A DNA stretch of 64,000 nt from Macropodus opercularis (taxonomy: Eukaryota > Chordata > Actinopteri > Anabantiformes > Osphronemidae). The stretch lies in contig CM061106.1 of assembly GCA_030770545.1 (NCBI GenBank), forward strand, positions 258,001-322,000, in the 5' to 3' direction. Position 1 is the stretch's first letter. Each line of letters starts with the position of its first letter. Shown here in pieces: positions 12,661 to 25,504 of this stretch. Below the pieces are notes generated by a model. It had not been told where the DNA came from. It saw nothing but the letters and a program-made list of their open reading frames with translations, and did no database searches. The position numbers were made by a program, and so were the translations under genes.

Positions 12661-15164
12661 CTGTCTGATTTGACATTTATTTCAATAACTAAACTACTAC
12701 AGGACGATACAATAAAACACAACAGTAAGGTAGCGCTATGGAAGCGTGTGTGTGTGTGTTTATTACTTTGTGTGGGGACCAAAATCGTGGACCCCACACA
12801 AATGACTTCGATTTCAGTGAAAAGAAGCTCAAATAAATGCCCTGTCAAAGTTTCAGGGTGGACCCCATACTACTCAGGAGGAGGAGGAGTAACTCAGTGC
12901 TGCCGACTAGTGGCAGAATGTGGTAATGCCTCAAAACACACCACTTCAGAATACACACTGCTCTCAACTGAGCATGTGCAAACAGCTGGCGGCCATGACA
13001 CTTAGATTAGCTGCTAAATTTAAAGTAATAAATCAAGCTAATGGTTTTATCAGATAATGGACCAGGACATATTGGATTTGTGTTTAATATTTACCAGTAA
13101 TATTTAAATATCATATTTTTTAGAACCTAAACCTTTGATTAGTTGCACATCACCAGTGTTTTTGTCTGTATATGTTTAGCCAAAAGTAAAGTCTATAAAA
13201 TTAGCCAGGCATATAATATAACAGAGAGATTAGCTGATAAGCTAACCGCTAAAACATAATAGCACTTGCGTTTATGTATCCTGACATGTCTGGTGGGCGG
13301 AGCTGTGGAGTCAACAGAGCCAAGTAATACATTATCACCACCCATGCAAAATGTGCTCATTAGTCAAAACAAGCGACCCCAGCAAGGATTAGCACAGAAC
13401 GGAGAGAACATGTAAGAAGCACAAGGTGAAGACAGGATCTTCAAATGGACAAACTGGTGTTGATGCAAAGGCGAGTTATGCCTACACGTAGGTTACTTCA
13501 ACACTAAAACAAATATGACGTCCCAAAAATGGCACAATCAGTATTTTGACCTTAATGGCTAGTTAGAGCATGCTAGCAGCATGCTAAACTTAGCTAGCTA
13601 GCTAATTCAAAAGCTAGCTGATTCAAAATGTAACTTCTGTTTATTCTACTTGAATCAATAAAAGCGTATAATGATAACTATACAATAAACACAATTATAC
13701 ATTTTTGATTTATATTATATCTGGATAAGCAGCATTTGAATTTAATGACACGGTGGCAAACAGTAACATCGTGGCCCTTGCTTGGCTACAAGACTTAGGT
13801 AGTAGCTCAATATACAGTTATACAACACATTTCAACTGCTACACTACAGGTGGTTCATTTTCAAGGTCGCTCTATGAATCAGTGAAGGTAGTTTGAATTT
13901 CTCTGGCTGTAATGAAATGCAGAATTGAAAGAATAGTGGTAAGAATAGTTTTTGCATATCTGAATATTTTCACTATTTTTATATTTCAGACTAATGTATA
14001 GCAATAAATTCATAGCATATTATTTTAGCAAATACAGTAATTATAAAAACTATTCACTAGGCTTTACACTAAATTTATTAGAACATGTGATTCTGATGCT
14101 TCACATTCAATTAAATTGTTTTATGTGTTTTTAAATATATTGTTAAGCTAAATGTAAGTAAATAATATTGTGCACATTCTTCATTATTGATCACCAAAAA
14201 CAGTCTAATATAATATAGTCCTGTCCTGATTGTTGATGTTGATTATGCTCTTCAGGTAAAGGACAAGGACAAGTCTGAGGAGTCCAGACCATCAGAGGAA
14301 GTTCCTCAAACATCACGAGTCTCCAAGATGCAGGTTCTACTTCATGGCACAATTTAAGCAAAACGTTAACAGTGTTAATAGTTGTAAAGCAACATTAGTC
14401 TAAGTCAGGGTGTTTCTGAACATATAGCCAAGCTGAGCTGCACTCTCCAGGTTCTGTGAGTTCATGTGGCCACATGAAACCACTTCCTCTCTCACACACA
14501 CTTGTCAGGTCTCTTATCTTTGTGGGGTTCAGATAAAGTTGTAGGAGACTTTGGTTGTGAGCAAAATGTGTCTCACACACTTGTCAGGTCTGCTGTCATT
14601 GTGGGGTCCACGTTAGGTAAATAATAATGTGCAGTTCAAATCAATGTAATACTCATTGATTGACCTCAAACATAATACAGTCCCCTGTGTAATACATATA
14701 TATTAATTTATGCCCAAATATTTATTCTCAGTCATACCAGCGTGTGGGCACAGGTAAATTTAGTGCTGTCATCAGCCTGTTCGGACTCTGTCAGTTCTGT
14801 CTCGCTGAGGGGTCGCTGTGTTTGCAGCTGCCTTTCTCACGCTATTGGTTTCTAGGGCATAAGGTCCCACTGCAAGTAGCTGCATGAAGACTAGGAGGCA
14901 GCGTAGGAAGGTTTGGGGAAGGTCGTTAGTGGGAAACGGTTCATTTCTTTAGTGCACGTTGGACCAACACTGTCCTGTGACGGCTGATGTTGGAGGGTTG
15001 GTTCAGGAAGTGATGAAAGGAGACGATTAAACAAGCTGGAAGAGGAAATGTTGGAGTTGGACTCAAAAATGAGAATCAGCTAAATGACCTGGTAATGCTG
15101 ACACTAATGCTTAGTCTGAGGCCTTGGTCTCTGGTCTGGTTCAATTCCAAGCGATTAGTTAGTC

Positions 15165-15232
<68 letters not shown>

Positions 15233-16765
15233 GCCTGTCGGCAGCGTTTTTGCTCCTGGAAGGAGTCAAACAGTCGCGTGTGGGATGTGAATTCATCTAA
15301 ACACTTCACTAGATGGTTTCCAGCTGTAGATGACAACCTGCAGAGACTGGTGTGATCTGACGGTGCTTGAACCGTTGAAGCAAAGCGAAGCGTGATCTGA
15401 GTGACCATGGAGGACAGTATGTCTGGAGGAGCTCAGAGAAGTTTGGTGGTGAAGGAGCAGCCAGTGAAGAGAGGATGGAAATCAGGGAGATGTGCTCCTG
15501 CCTGGATGTGCCAGTGTGAACCAGTGAACCAGAACCTTGAACCAGAGCGTGTCCGTGAACAGACTTCCCTCTAGTGGGCTGCTGACCTGCAGGCTCACCC
15601 ATTTCTGTTTCTGAAGCAGCAGCAGCCTGGGACACGTCTGCAGGCTCCACGTCCTCCCTGCTTGCAACATCTGCAATGATTTCAAAATCAAACATGAAAC
15701 AGTCACATTTTGAAAGGACCCGACTCTAAAGCATTTTGTTGTTGTGATATTCTTCTCTCAGCTTCAGCGTCAGTTAAACAGTCTCCTCTTCAATATTCAT
15801 CCACAGATTCCTCTTTGCAAATACACCACAGCCTGTGAACAGACAGAAATATTCAATGGAACGAGTCTGGATGAAGCATAGTTGGACAGACACACACATG
15901 CACACACTGACCCACATACACCTCCTACGCATAAAGGACTTGATCTGTTACTTAAAGGGGTTGAAGTATTTCACCTGCAGCTTAAATGTGTTATCGCTTC
16001 CTGGAGTAACTTAGTGAAGGACGTCTTTAGTTGGTGGATCCTTTGTGACATAGCAAAAACATAAAAAATATAGTTGTTTTATATAAAACGCAACACATCA
16101 CAGCCTGTAACCAGCGGCAACGCGTGCTCGCTTTGAAGGCAGCAGACGATCTTTACAGGATTCTTTCACGTCTTTTGACGAATTTCCATCCTTTGTCAAA
16201 ACTATTAAAGCTGGTTTAACCAGATCAGCCTCACGTGACCTAAAGGCTGTTTTAATGAGGGGCCAAGTGCTTGTCAGTGTATTATACATAGTCATATTGC
16301 ATATGTAACCATACCATGTACTGTAAATAAACATTCAGTTCAGTGCAGAGTCTTGTATTTGTATTAATAGATGATTATCTGCCGCTTGACTCTTAAACAG
16401 CTGCTTTGAAAACGTGCATGTGATCAGTAACACGATGCTCAATCATTCAACAGTCACTACGGACACGACTCATGTCCATCAGCCCGACGGCTCATTAACT
16501 TTGACGCCATGTCTTTCACAATTTTTCAAGAACAAAAGGTGACGAGAAGGTTCATAGAGTCAAGCTTGGACATGAGATGAAGGTTTTAATCCATCAGCTT
16601 GTTCAGCATCATGCTTCCTTCCACTCAGCCTTCACTGACACCGAGCACCGTGGCTCCAAAGCTGTTCTGGTTGGCACCATTAACGCTTGGAAAGGAAACT
16701 GTACAAAGCTCCTTCCAAACTTTGCTCCTCCTTCACATGCTCACCTGCCACAGTTAAACCTCATA
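12661..16765. other. AT-rich intergenic DNA, copy A
   Basis: No gene supported. It contains a (GT)n stretch near 12748-12760, a palindromic repeat around gtggggacc/gtccccac (12772-12800), AT-rich DNA, and a 16517-16767 segment of about 250 bp that copy B lacks, flanked by tca on both sides. The sequence collinear with copy B (59520-62915) is highly similar but carries several indels. Confidence 0.45.
15155..15233. repeat. (GTTA)n microsatellite, copy A
   Basis: About 18 tandem gtta units. The copy B counterpart near 61943-61965 retains only a couple of units, so this is a copy-specific expansion or contraction. Confidence 0.95.
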
Positions 16766-16769
16766 TCAG

Positions 16770-17285
16770 CTGATATGTACACAGCTCTATACAGCAAAGA
16801 TGACGTTGGAGAGGCTGGTGCTCACCCATCTCCATGTCTAGATGTTCGACTGGGCTGGTCACACAACACGGACGCACTTACAGGACAGAGCAGACTCTTC
16901 CTGCTGAGCAGACGGAGGTCAGGGAGAGCAGGGCACTGAGCTCTACTCAGTGCAGGAGGTGGGAGGAAGGAGGACGGGAGCCAAGCTGTCGTCCTGGCTG
17001 GAGAACCTCTCCCACCCCCAGCGTCGTCTCTAAGCAGCCACATCCAAGGTCTTTTCTCCTGCTGCTGTGAGACTCTACCCCCAGAGCTGCTCAGTCAACC
17101 ACTGAACATTATGTTACTGCTGCCAGTCTCTTTAAAAGTGGCTTTGAACGGTGCAATGTTATTACTACACCATGGTCTTTACTACTACTGTTATTAACTG
17201 CACATACTGGACTCTTTCTGTTGCTGAACTGCTGCAACCAGGAAATTTCCCCACAGCGAATAAAGGTTCATCTCATCTTGTCTTA
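16770..17285 (+). mobile_element. Degraded LINE 3' end (plus strand), copy A
   Basis: The stretch reads, with frameshifts, like the C-terminal end of fish LINE ORF2 (NTDALTGQSRLFLLSRRRSG resembles the family's NTDALYRRGQSRLHLLRRLRS) and ends in a tail motif gcgaataaaggttcatctc. Copy B has the same fragment at 62915-63425. Confidence 0.55.
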
Positions 17286-17572
17286 GTATAATACTACTAC
17301 TAGTTCTACTACTACTTCCCTACAACTAGTACTATTACTGCTACAATACTACTAATATACTTTTATTAGTAAGCAGCTTCGTCAGCGCGACACAAGAGAC
17401 AAAAGGTAAAACATGAACATTGAGTCACTGTTATTTGTTCCTCCATGGAAAGAATGAGTTAATTTCATAGAATGAAACAGGTCCTTTTGTTTTACAGCCT
17501 ATGTTTCATAATCATATGCTCATTACTTCCTGTCTGATTGACAGATATGACTGTTGTTGGAAATTCCAAAGG

Positions 17573-18371
17573 TGTTACGATTCGGCCCTCCAACCACCTG
17601 AGGGCGCTCGTGTTCGCCCTTCTTCTTTGTTGGTTTTTTGTTTCGTCCTAGTTCCTGGTTTTGATTAGTGGTTTCACCTGTTTTTGATTTCCTGTCTGTG
17701 TGTTATTTAAGTTCCTCAGTTTTTTCACTCGGTGCTGGCTCGTCACGAATGTTACGCTTTTGTCTTAGACTGCTATCCTTATTAATCGTGTGATCTTGAA
17801 TGTTATGCTTTTTGGTTCTCAGTTTAGGAATGTTACTTGTCACTAGTGTGTTACCTTTGTTCTCCGTTCAGCTCGTTAGTGGTCCTTTGTCTGTTGCTCT
17901 TTGTCTGTCTTCTGTGCCCTGTGCGTCTGTAAGTATCTGTGTAAGTCTCGGTCTTAGTTCTGTATTCTTCCTCTTGTTCGGTGTCTTAGTTTGGTAGTCC
18001 TGAGTTGTTGTAGTTAGAGTGTGTATTTGTTTGTCTTGGTTTGTTGCCCCTGATTTGATCTTGTGATTAACACTATTGTCACCCGTGTTTTGTGTTAGTT
18101 CTTGTTTTGTGTTCTCCTTAAATTAAATAATCATTTATTCTTTAATCCTTTGTTCTGTGGTCGTGCAAGTGGGTTCTCGCCTGTGAGTACTCCAGAGAGT
18201 CGTAGAAGCTTTGAATCTTGTGATCAGGGAACAGAGCTCAGGTGAAGCTTTCCCTGCTTCCGGAGTTTTGGCGCCACCGTGTGGCGATTCAAGGAGTCAG
18301 CACCAGGGCCTCAGGCTATCCCTGCCCCTGGGACTCCAGCTTAGTTTGTTGTAGAGTGCCATTTTGTAACA
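17573..18371. mobile_element. Solo LTR of an LTR retrotransposon, with target duplication
   Basis: 799 bp bounded by the inverted termini TGTTAC...GTAACA and flanked by the direct 5-bp repeat AAAGG (17568-17572 and 18372-18376), the hallmark of LTR element integration. An internal tatttaag TATA-like box lies near 17704. No internal gag-pol sequence is present, so it looks like the product of LTR-LTR recombination. The same insertion, with the same left AAAGG, begins at 63720 in copy B. Orientation and family (gypsy-like is a guess) are not determined. Confidence 0.85.
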
Positions 18372-18376
18372 AAAGG

Positions 18377-19359
18377 CTTCATTTAGATGAAACTATGCAT
18401 TTGTGGTCACAGTGATGATGGACCAACCACAGGCTACGGTTGGTTTATAGGTGAACTCATGTCCTCAGGGGCTTTGACATGTTTAAACCTTTATATCATC
18501 TGTGAGGTTCATTGAATTTGTTCATTATTATTTTATACAGATATTAACATGTTGTACTGTTGATGTTTTAAAATGTCTAATAAATATTCAGGTGTGTTTT
18601 GGGAGATGATTTAATAATAATATTAGTTAGAGCAGGAGAAAGACACAGCAGAACACGTTACTGTATAATAAACCATATTACAATAGATCCTATTTACACA
18701 CAGCTGTGAAAAATGAATGAGTGAGAATAAGCATCACTGAAACTAAATATAATTATGATGATAAGTCCTGAGCAAAACACTATAAATCTACATTAACACA
18801 GGTTTAGATCAGAAACATATAAAAAGAAAAAAAAACTCTAACTCTACCATTTGGTAGAATTTCAGGTTGTAAATGCCAATTTTTTCTCAACGCATCCCTT
18901 CAAAGAAGTAAAGAAATAAAAGGCCAAGTTATAATTTCCTTCAGGTTTAAATGTGCTTCAGTTCAACTTTAACGGATTCTGGCTTTGGAAACTAGAAGGA
19001 GCTTCCAGTGACACCGAGCTCAATGATGTAGCTGTTACCATTCAGGAGCTGCAGACATTTACATCTGGCCTTTTACAAACGTCTGCACTAGATGGTTAAA
19101 AGGTTCAAACAGAGAGATGGAGACGCTGTGAGGTCAGAGGTGAATAGTGGAGTCAGTGCAGGGACCAGAACCACAAGGTGGAGGGAGAACCGGCCCCAAC
19201 ATCCATCACAATGAGTTGACGTCTGCATTGAACGATGCTCAGTAAAAACACTGTAAACATATAAACGTAGCCGCGTCACAAAAACAAGGAAATAGAAGCA
19301 AAGGCTGTTGATCCTGAATGAAGAGGTTTCAATTCTCTCTGGCGAGTAAACAGTAGTTC
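18377..19359. other. Intergenic DNA without recognised gene
   Basis: AT-rich stretch after the solo LTR. I see no coding exon, RNA gene or clear repeat in it. Confidence 0.4.
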
Positions 19360-19642
19360 CTACATTATCCAGCGAGTGGCGCTGTAGCTCTATGGCTGAT
19401 GGCAGCGCTCGCCACAAAACAAGTCGAACACGTGACGTCATCAGTCAGTGACAGCGTTTCAGTGAAAATCCGCTGAAGGACTTTCTGAGTAAACACAATC
19501 TCAGCTGCTGTTGGTTCATCCTGTAATGAGTCAAAGTCAGATCAGCGTGTGATGGTTTTGGTTTGTGTGCGTTGACGGAACGTGGTGCTTTCAAGGACCT
19601 ACCGCCACGACGGGAAACAACAGGCAGCGAGACGACGTAAGT
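19360..19642 (+). promoter_or_regulatory. Candidate promoter / noncoding first exon of the zinc-finger gene
   Basis: A locally CpG-containing stretch with a perfect palindromic CRE, TGACGTCA, at 19433-19440 and a consensus splice donor (gacgac|GTAAGTG, donor at 19637) pointing toward the zinc-finger coding exon at 20644. This fits a 5' noncoding exon, but the sequence alone gives no transcript evidence. Confidence 0.28.
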
Positions 19643-19856
19643 GTTGAAACGAGTCCATTGTTTAACGTGAGCGACTGGTTGGAAGGAGTTTGTGACTTTG
19701 TGCATTGATTCGTCCAGAAGGAGATGAAATCGGTCCAAGTGTCTGAACTTCGTTCTTCACTAAGGACTCGCTGCAGCATTTTGGAGTCAGTTCATGTTCG
19801 TTTTATTTAGTAGAGATGTGCTTTGTAGCGGATGCTCTGGTTCCGTGTTGTAGTGT

Positions 19857-20357
19857 GTTGTGGACTGTTCAGTAGTGTTAGCTCTTAGTGTTGTGGTCTG
19901 TTCAGTAGTGTTAGCTCTTAGTGTTGGGGTCTGTTCAGTAGTGTTAGCTCTTAGTGTTGTGGTCTATTCAGTAGTGTTAGCTCTTAGTGTTGTGGTCTGT
20001 TCAGTAGTGTTAGCTCTTAGTGTTGTGGTCTGTTCAGTAGTGTTAGCTCTTAGTGTTGTGGTCTATTCAGTAGTGTTAGCTCTTAGTGTTGTGGTCTATT
20101 CAGTAGCGTTAGCTCTTAGTGTTGTGGTCTGTTCAGTAGTGTTAGCTCTTAGTGTTGTGGTCTATTCAGTAGTGTTAGCTCTTAGTGTTGTGGTCTATTC
20201 AGTAGTGTTAGCTCTTAGTGTTGTGGTCTATTCAGTAGTGTTAGCTCTTAGTGTTGTGGTCTATTCAGTAGTGTTAGCTCTTAGTGTTGTGGTCTATTCA
20301 GTAGCGTTAGCTCTTAGTGTTGTGGTCTGTTCAGTAGTGTTAGCTCTTAGTGTTGTG
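19857..20357. repeat. 33-bp minisatellite array, third copy, inverted
   Basis: About 15 units of the same 33-bp repeat as at 6571-9884, but reverse-complemented (gttagctcttagtgttgtgg core). The left boundary tgtagtgtgttgtgg is the reverse complement of the right boundary of the other arrays (ccacaacactacaacacac), so the arrays share an end, not only a unit. It lies just upstream of the zinc-finger coding exon. Confidence 0.95.
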
Positions 20358-20656
20358 TAGGAGCAGACACTACTGTTGTTCCTTCCAGCTCACATCAACA
20401 ACTGGGAGAATGTGTCACAATCTGAGCCTTTTGTTCCACAGATGCATAATCTATATGTAAAGCTTTCTGTAATTGTCTACTTTCTCTATTCTCAAACATT
20501 CTACGTGATTCTCACATAACAATAAATCCTTTGCTTCCATGTTTAGCTGATGCCTTTGATCTGTTTTGAGACACAGCGACACTCAGATCATTCTGCTGCA
20601 ATTGTAGTCTGTTCATCACTTTCCCCTTATTTTCCCTCCACAGTGACAGGACTGAA

Positions 20657-23600
20657 ATGGATCATTACAAGTTGGAAGGGAAAACAGAGGACACAGACCT
20701 TTATCAAGACCAGTCCAAGAGCGATACGGAGCAGCGGGAGCCGAGTTTTCCAGAACAGGACGGGTCCACTAATGGAATCAAGGAGGAGCAGCAGGACCCG
20801 AGTTTAACTGAGCAGCACTGGTCGAGTAGCGGAATTAAGAAAGAGCAGCAGGACAACGACCACGATGGAGCCACAGACCAACAGGTCGGTGCTGATCAGT
20901 TCACCGCTAAAAGCCTGAACATGAGCCTCAGGCTCCGTCTGTCACCAGAACAAAGTGGTTGGTGTCAAACCTAGGAAGCAGTTTAGTCTTTGTCGGGCTG
21001 CAGACGTGGTGGGAGCCAACATGGCGGCTTTTCCCCGATGCTTTAGTGAAAACCCAGCAAACGAGTGTGGCTGTAGAACAGGGGTGTCCAAACATTTTGC
21101 AAACAGGGACAGATTTGGTGAGGTGAAAATGTGTGGTCTCCACTGAAGGAGCTGCTCAGTCTCCACTGTCTGGTGCAGTGAGAAGCATCGTCCACGATGG
21201 ACGTCAGCTTGGCCAACGCCCCTGCCAGAGTCCGGTGGAGCCAGGACAGAACCTCCTAGTTCAGGACGTCACTGTTGTGAGTCCAGTCCAGTTCACGGTT
21301 CAGGTGAACACCAGGTTCTTCAAACTGTCTCCATGTCTGAGTCCTGGATGCTCACCGGTGACTGATGTGGTGGTTTCCTCTGGAAGTCAGTCACCGTCTC
21401 GTCTTACTGGACCTGTGACTTTGCTGAACTTCAGCCGCATCAGTTCTCTCCTCACGTGGTCTGATGTTGGGGAGTCAGGGGTGGTGGTGGTGGCAACGAT
21501 GGCTGTTCATGGAGGAGGATGGTGTGAGTGTGTGGGGGTGGGTGTAGCCGCTGGACTGTAGCTGTGTTAAGTGGAGGGGCTGGAGTCAAATCTGTTGAAG
21601 AACAGGTTTAACCCGTTGGCCAGGTTCTGGTCTTCACCAGTCGTCCCTGCTCCTCTGATCTGTCCGTGGCCAGAGATGGTCTTCAGGCCTCTCACACATC
21701 TCTGACCTTGTTCTGCTCCAGCTTCCTCCTGTAGCTGTTCTTGGCCTGATCTTGTGTTTGAGTTTGTGCTGAGCTCTCCTCTGCTCCTCTCTGCCCCCTG
21801 AGTTAAAAGCCCTCCTCCTTCAGCAGGCCTTTAAGTTCAGGGGTCACCCAGGGCTTGTTGTTAGAGAAGCACCGTGTTCTCTACACAGAAGCTGATGTAG
21901 TCTGTGATGCAGTGGCTCAGGCTGTTGATGTCGCTCCATGACAGCCGCAGAGTTTCTCCCAGTCTGTGGGAACAAACACAGACAAATAAATCTGTTCCTC
22001 TATCAAGTAGCTCTTCACTCATTCATTTCATTGTTCACTCCTCTAAGCAAACTCTTGCTTTTTGTCAGGACAAAGTTTCTCCACCACTTCCATCACATCG
22101 TTGCTGAGTCCCCCCCAGTAGAAGGTTGGCAGTGCTTGGCAGCCAGCGTTGCCACCTCGTAGCAGCCTTTGTGGCCTTTTCATTTGACTCATGGGCTCTT
22201 GTGAAAACTGCTGTGCCGCTAAACAGCTTCAGTAGGTTCCGTTTTCTGCAGTTCGTTCCCAGTTAGCTTGTCGTAGTCAGCATGTTTCTCTGGTGGAGCC
22301 TCTTGATGTTGAAGTCATTGAAAACAGTCTCTTGGCAAAGCAGGAAGAAACAGTTGGAAATAGTCAGAATGTGTCCATTGGGTTCAAATGTTGTAGTTTT
22401 ACTCTGTGTTGTGTTGTGGTGTGTGTCCATAAAGTGGTTTTGAGCGGCACCGTGAGGGTAAGTGTTTGGACAGACCTGCTGGAAAAGCTTTGACTAAACA
22501 GTTATGATCCCAGAGGAAACGTTAGAACATACGTCCAACGATGCAGCAGCCAAATCTGGTTGAAGCAGCTTGAACAGGATAGAAAAGGAGAACGAACTTC
22601 AACAAAGGAGGAAAGAAACAAGTAAATATTTCAAATAAAACATCAACTTGAAGTTGAGGCGCATGTAAGATGGTCAGAGACACACGTCCAACACCAACCA
22701 CAGCCTCACTACGGTTGGACAGAAGCTGTCTGATGGAGCATTAATGGCTTTTTTATGTTTATATTGTATTTGTATGTAGACAAACCTGTGACAACAGTCA
22801 TCACACTAGCAACCAGTTAAAATGGAGGAAGGTTGACTCACCCTTTGTGTTGTGTGTCGCACTGAGCATAGAGAACAGAATGAAGTGTGAAGAGTTAGTT
22901 TGTGGGTTTGAGAGAAAATCATGGACAATCTCAAGGCTACACGTCCGTCTCCAGAGATCTGAACGTTCATCCAGAGGTTTACTTGTTCACACAGAATTAA
23001 TTGTGGTTCTATCACAGTTCAGCATCTGCTATACGTTGAAAGGTTGTAATGGTGTTGATGTTTTCGACCTGGGTGACAGGCAGCCAACTTCCATCACAGC
23101 TGCTCCTTCCACTAACTTCTTCTTCCAGTAGAAGCTGCTGAGGTCGCTCTGTCGTCTCCTTGGCTTCCACGCTATTTGCTCATCTGCTGAGAGGATGTTT
23201 GGACGACTGCTCCTACGCTTTTTTCTGTGAAAGCTTTCTATAAGGCTCCTACTTCTTTCTTTGCCTCTGTCTGCTTCTTTGGTTCCAATTCAGTTCCATC
23301 ATGAGATTTAATTTTCTCCTCTATATCACTGTAGAAACCCAGAGGAAGAAGGACTTCAAGGCTGCATTTCTGTCATCAATGTTACCAGGCCTTCACAAGA
23401 CCATCAGAGCTAAAGAAGCATCAGAAGGTTCACTCTGGAAAGAAAACATACACCTGTGATCAGTGTGGAAAAGCTTTCACTACAAGATGTAACCTAAAGG
23501 CCCATCAGCAGATTCACACAGGTGAAAGACCGTACACCTGCAACGAATGTGGGGCAGCTTTCCACAGGTCAGACTCTCTGAAACTCCACTGTCGTATTCA

Positions 23601-23778
23601 CTCTGGAGAGAAACCTCACTGGTGTAAACAGTGTGGAAAAACGTTCTCTCACCTCAGCAACTTACTGACACATCAACGTATTCACAGTGGAGAGAAACCT
23701 CATTGGTGTGATCAGTGTGGAAAAACATTCTCTTATTCTTCCAGCCTAACCAACCACAGGTGCCTCCACATTGGATAA
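20657..23778 (+). CDS. Small C2H2 zinc-finger protein, two coding exons
   Basis: Probable nuclear DNA-binding protein. Coding exon 1 is 20644-20884 (acceptor ctccacag, ATG at 20657, 76 codons) and is acidic with IKEEQQDPS-type repeats, as in many fish C2H2 proteins. Exon 2 is 23335-23778 (acceptor cactgtag|AAACCC) and holds five tandem fingers, the first being CHQC...HQKVH and the last ending H-x3-H just before TAA, with TGERP and SGEKP linkers. Both junctions are phase 0, giving a 223-residue product. The donor after exon 1 (CAG|GTCGGT) is weak, which is the main doubt. No KRAB, SCAN or BTB domain is seen. A candidate AATAAA lies at 24463. C2H2 genes often sit among fish NLR clusters. Confidence 0.68.
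21130..21900 (-). mobile_element. Degraded Rex1/L2-like LINE fragment in zinc-finger intron
   Basis: The stretch aligns by eye with the noncoding-strand sequence of the LINE at 11.7-12.6 kb (catcgtccacgatggacg, then gtccagtccagttcacggtt, then gtttcctctggaagtcagtcacc). It is followed at 21650-21890 by the region that precedes the RT in such elements (tcacccagggcttgttgtta). Many indels, no intact frame. Confidence 0.5.
22100..23334. other. Remainder of zinc-finger intron, nothing recognised
   Basis: No exon with convincing splice sites and no recognisable domain on either strand. Short open frames only. Confidence 0.4.
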
Positions 23779-25499
23779 AGCCCTTATTCGTGTTAAAGTC
23801 TGAGCTTTAGCAGAGAGCGAATAGTATCTAAAAAGCTGTGGAGTATTAAATCAAAGCAACCAAACTTTTATGACATCTTTAAACAAACACACCCTGTTCT
23901 CTGAAACATCAGGCTGTTGATTCAACACCTGAACCAATCAGATCCTAGATGAGGTGAGATCCAGGCGTTTCCCATCATCCCCTGAGGTTCTGCAGTCGCT
24001 GGAAACATCAGCAGCCTCTGGCTCCAAAACCTGCAGCTGCTTTGGCCTCGTGAGATCATGGCTGCATACGTACGCATGACGTCAGAGCACGTTGGGATCA
24101 AAGTGGACGGAAACTAACCAGCAGGCACCGATCAGCGGTGATGGAACCTGAGCAGAACTCATCTCCAACGAGCCTCCAGATGAACCAACTCTCTCACAGT
24201 GATTATCTTTGTTTTCACTCTAGTCAGTGTAATTTGACTTCATTGTTTTATTTTCTACAGACTTTAATTCTGCGTCATGTTTAATCTACCAGTTGTTATT
24301 TTAGCATCTTATATTCAGAATATTCATCTGAATAACATGGATGCAGTGTTTAGAAAAGAAGTGACGACACAACCAACAACCAGACGCTGCACAGGTGACC
24401 TACCTACCTACGACCTGCTGGTTTTGTCAGAGACACAATTGTTGGTGCTGTTCTGTTAACAGTCAATAAAAATGAGACGTGACTTTTCATTCAACATGTG
24501 GAGGTTTTTATTGCAGACGTTCTCTATAGATCGTGGGAATCCTACGTATTTCAATATCTCTGGAACCAGACAAAGCTTCAAAGCTGAAGGAGACAAGAGC
24601 TGAATGAAGGAAAGCTCAGTTTGGACACTAGCCTCCTTCTCTTTGCTATAAAACTAATGTGAGCTGTGTGTTAACTACTTACTGTGTTATTATCATGTCT
24701 TAACTACTAACTATGTTATTATCATGTGTTAACTTCTTAGGCAGCCCCATATAACACAGCAGAGTTGGGCTGCAGACTCAAAATAAAATAGAATCAAATT
24801 AAAACAAGGGAATTTAAGTAAAAAATAGGAAAATACATACAAATAAGATTTGATAAGTAAATATTCAAATGAGATGGACGGAGAATTTGACAGGGAAACA
24901 GGTGACGATGGGAGGGGTCCAGGAAGCAACGGACCACGGTGAAAGCCGATACACAGTCAACTAGAAAAAGGAAAGGCTAAACAAGAAATAGAGGAAATGT
25001 TGAAAAGGAAAGGAGCAGGTGGTGACGTCAGCAGGCAACTGAAACGCCTGAGGAAGAGGACAAACACACTGCGATGATAAAAGAGAGGAAAGCAGTTTGC
25101 TGCATCGACGCAAACTGAGAGCAGAAATGGAGAAAGCGGAGCGACACAGACAAAAGGGTTTAAATGGTGGGTTGGTTGTCAGTGTGGAGATGCAGGAACC
25201 CAACCACACACTCACGTCCAAAGAGCAGAGTGGACCTACGCCACCCCACCACATGCATCAGCCCCAATGAAACCCTCTGTGCCTCCTGAAGAAGCCGTTG
25301 CTGACATCATTGTATCCTGTGCTGGAAGTGATGGGAGGAGAATTCATGGTGGAGAAAGGACCAGCAAGAGACACACACAGAGAAGGATGGACACAGAAAC
25401 AGGAAGTGGAACAGGAACAGCTGCCCTTTGCAGTCAGAGTAAGAAGGGAGAACCCTGAGAGGGAACAAAGAAGAGCCAGCACTGGAGGTAAAGTGTGAA
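23779..25499. other. Probable 3' UTR of zinc-finger gene, then intergenic DNA
   Basis: The stop at 23778 is followed by about 690 bases to AATAAA at 24463, a plausible polyadenylation signal. From 24500 to 25499 I see no gene. Confidence 0.35.
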
Positions 25500-25504
25500 C
25501 ATTG

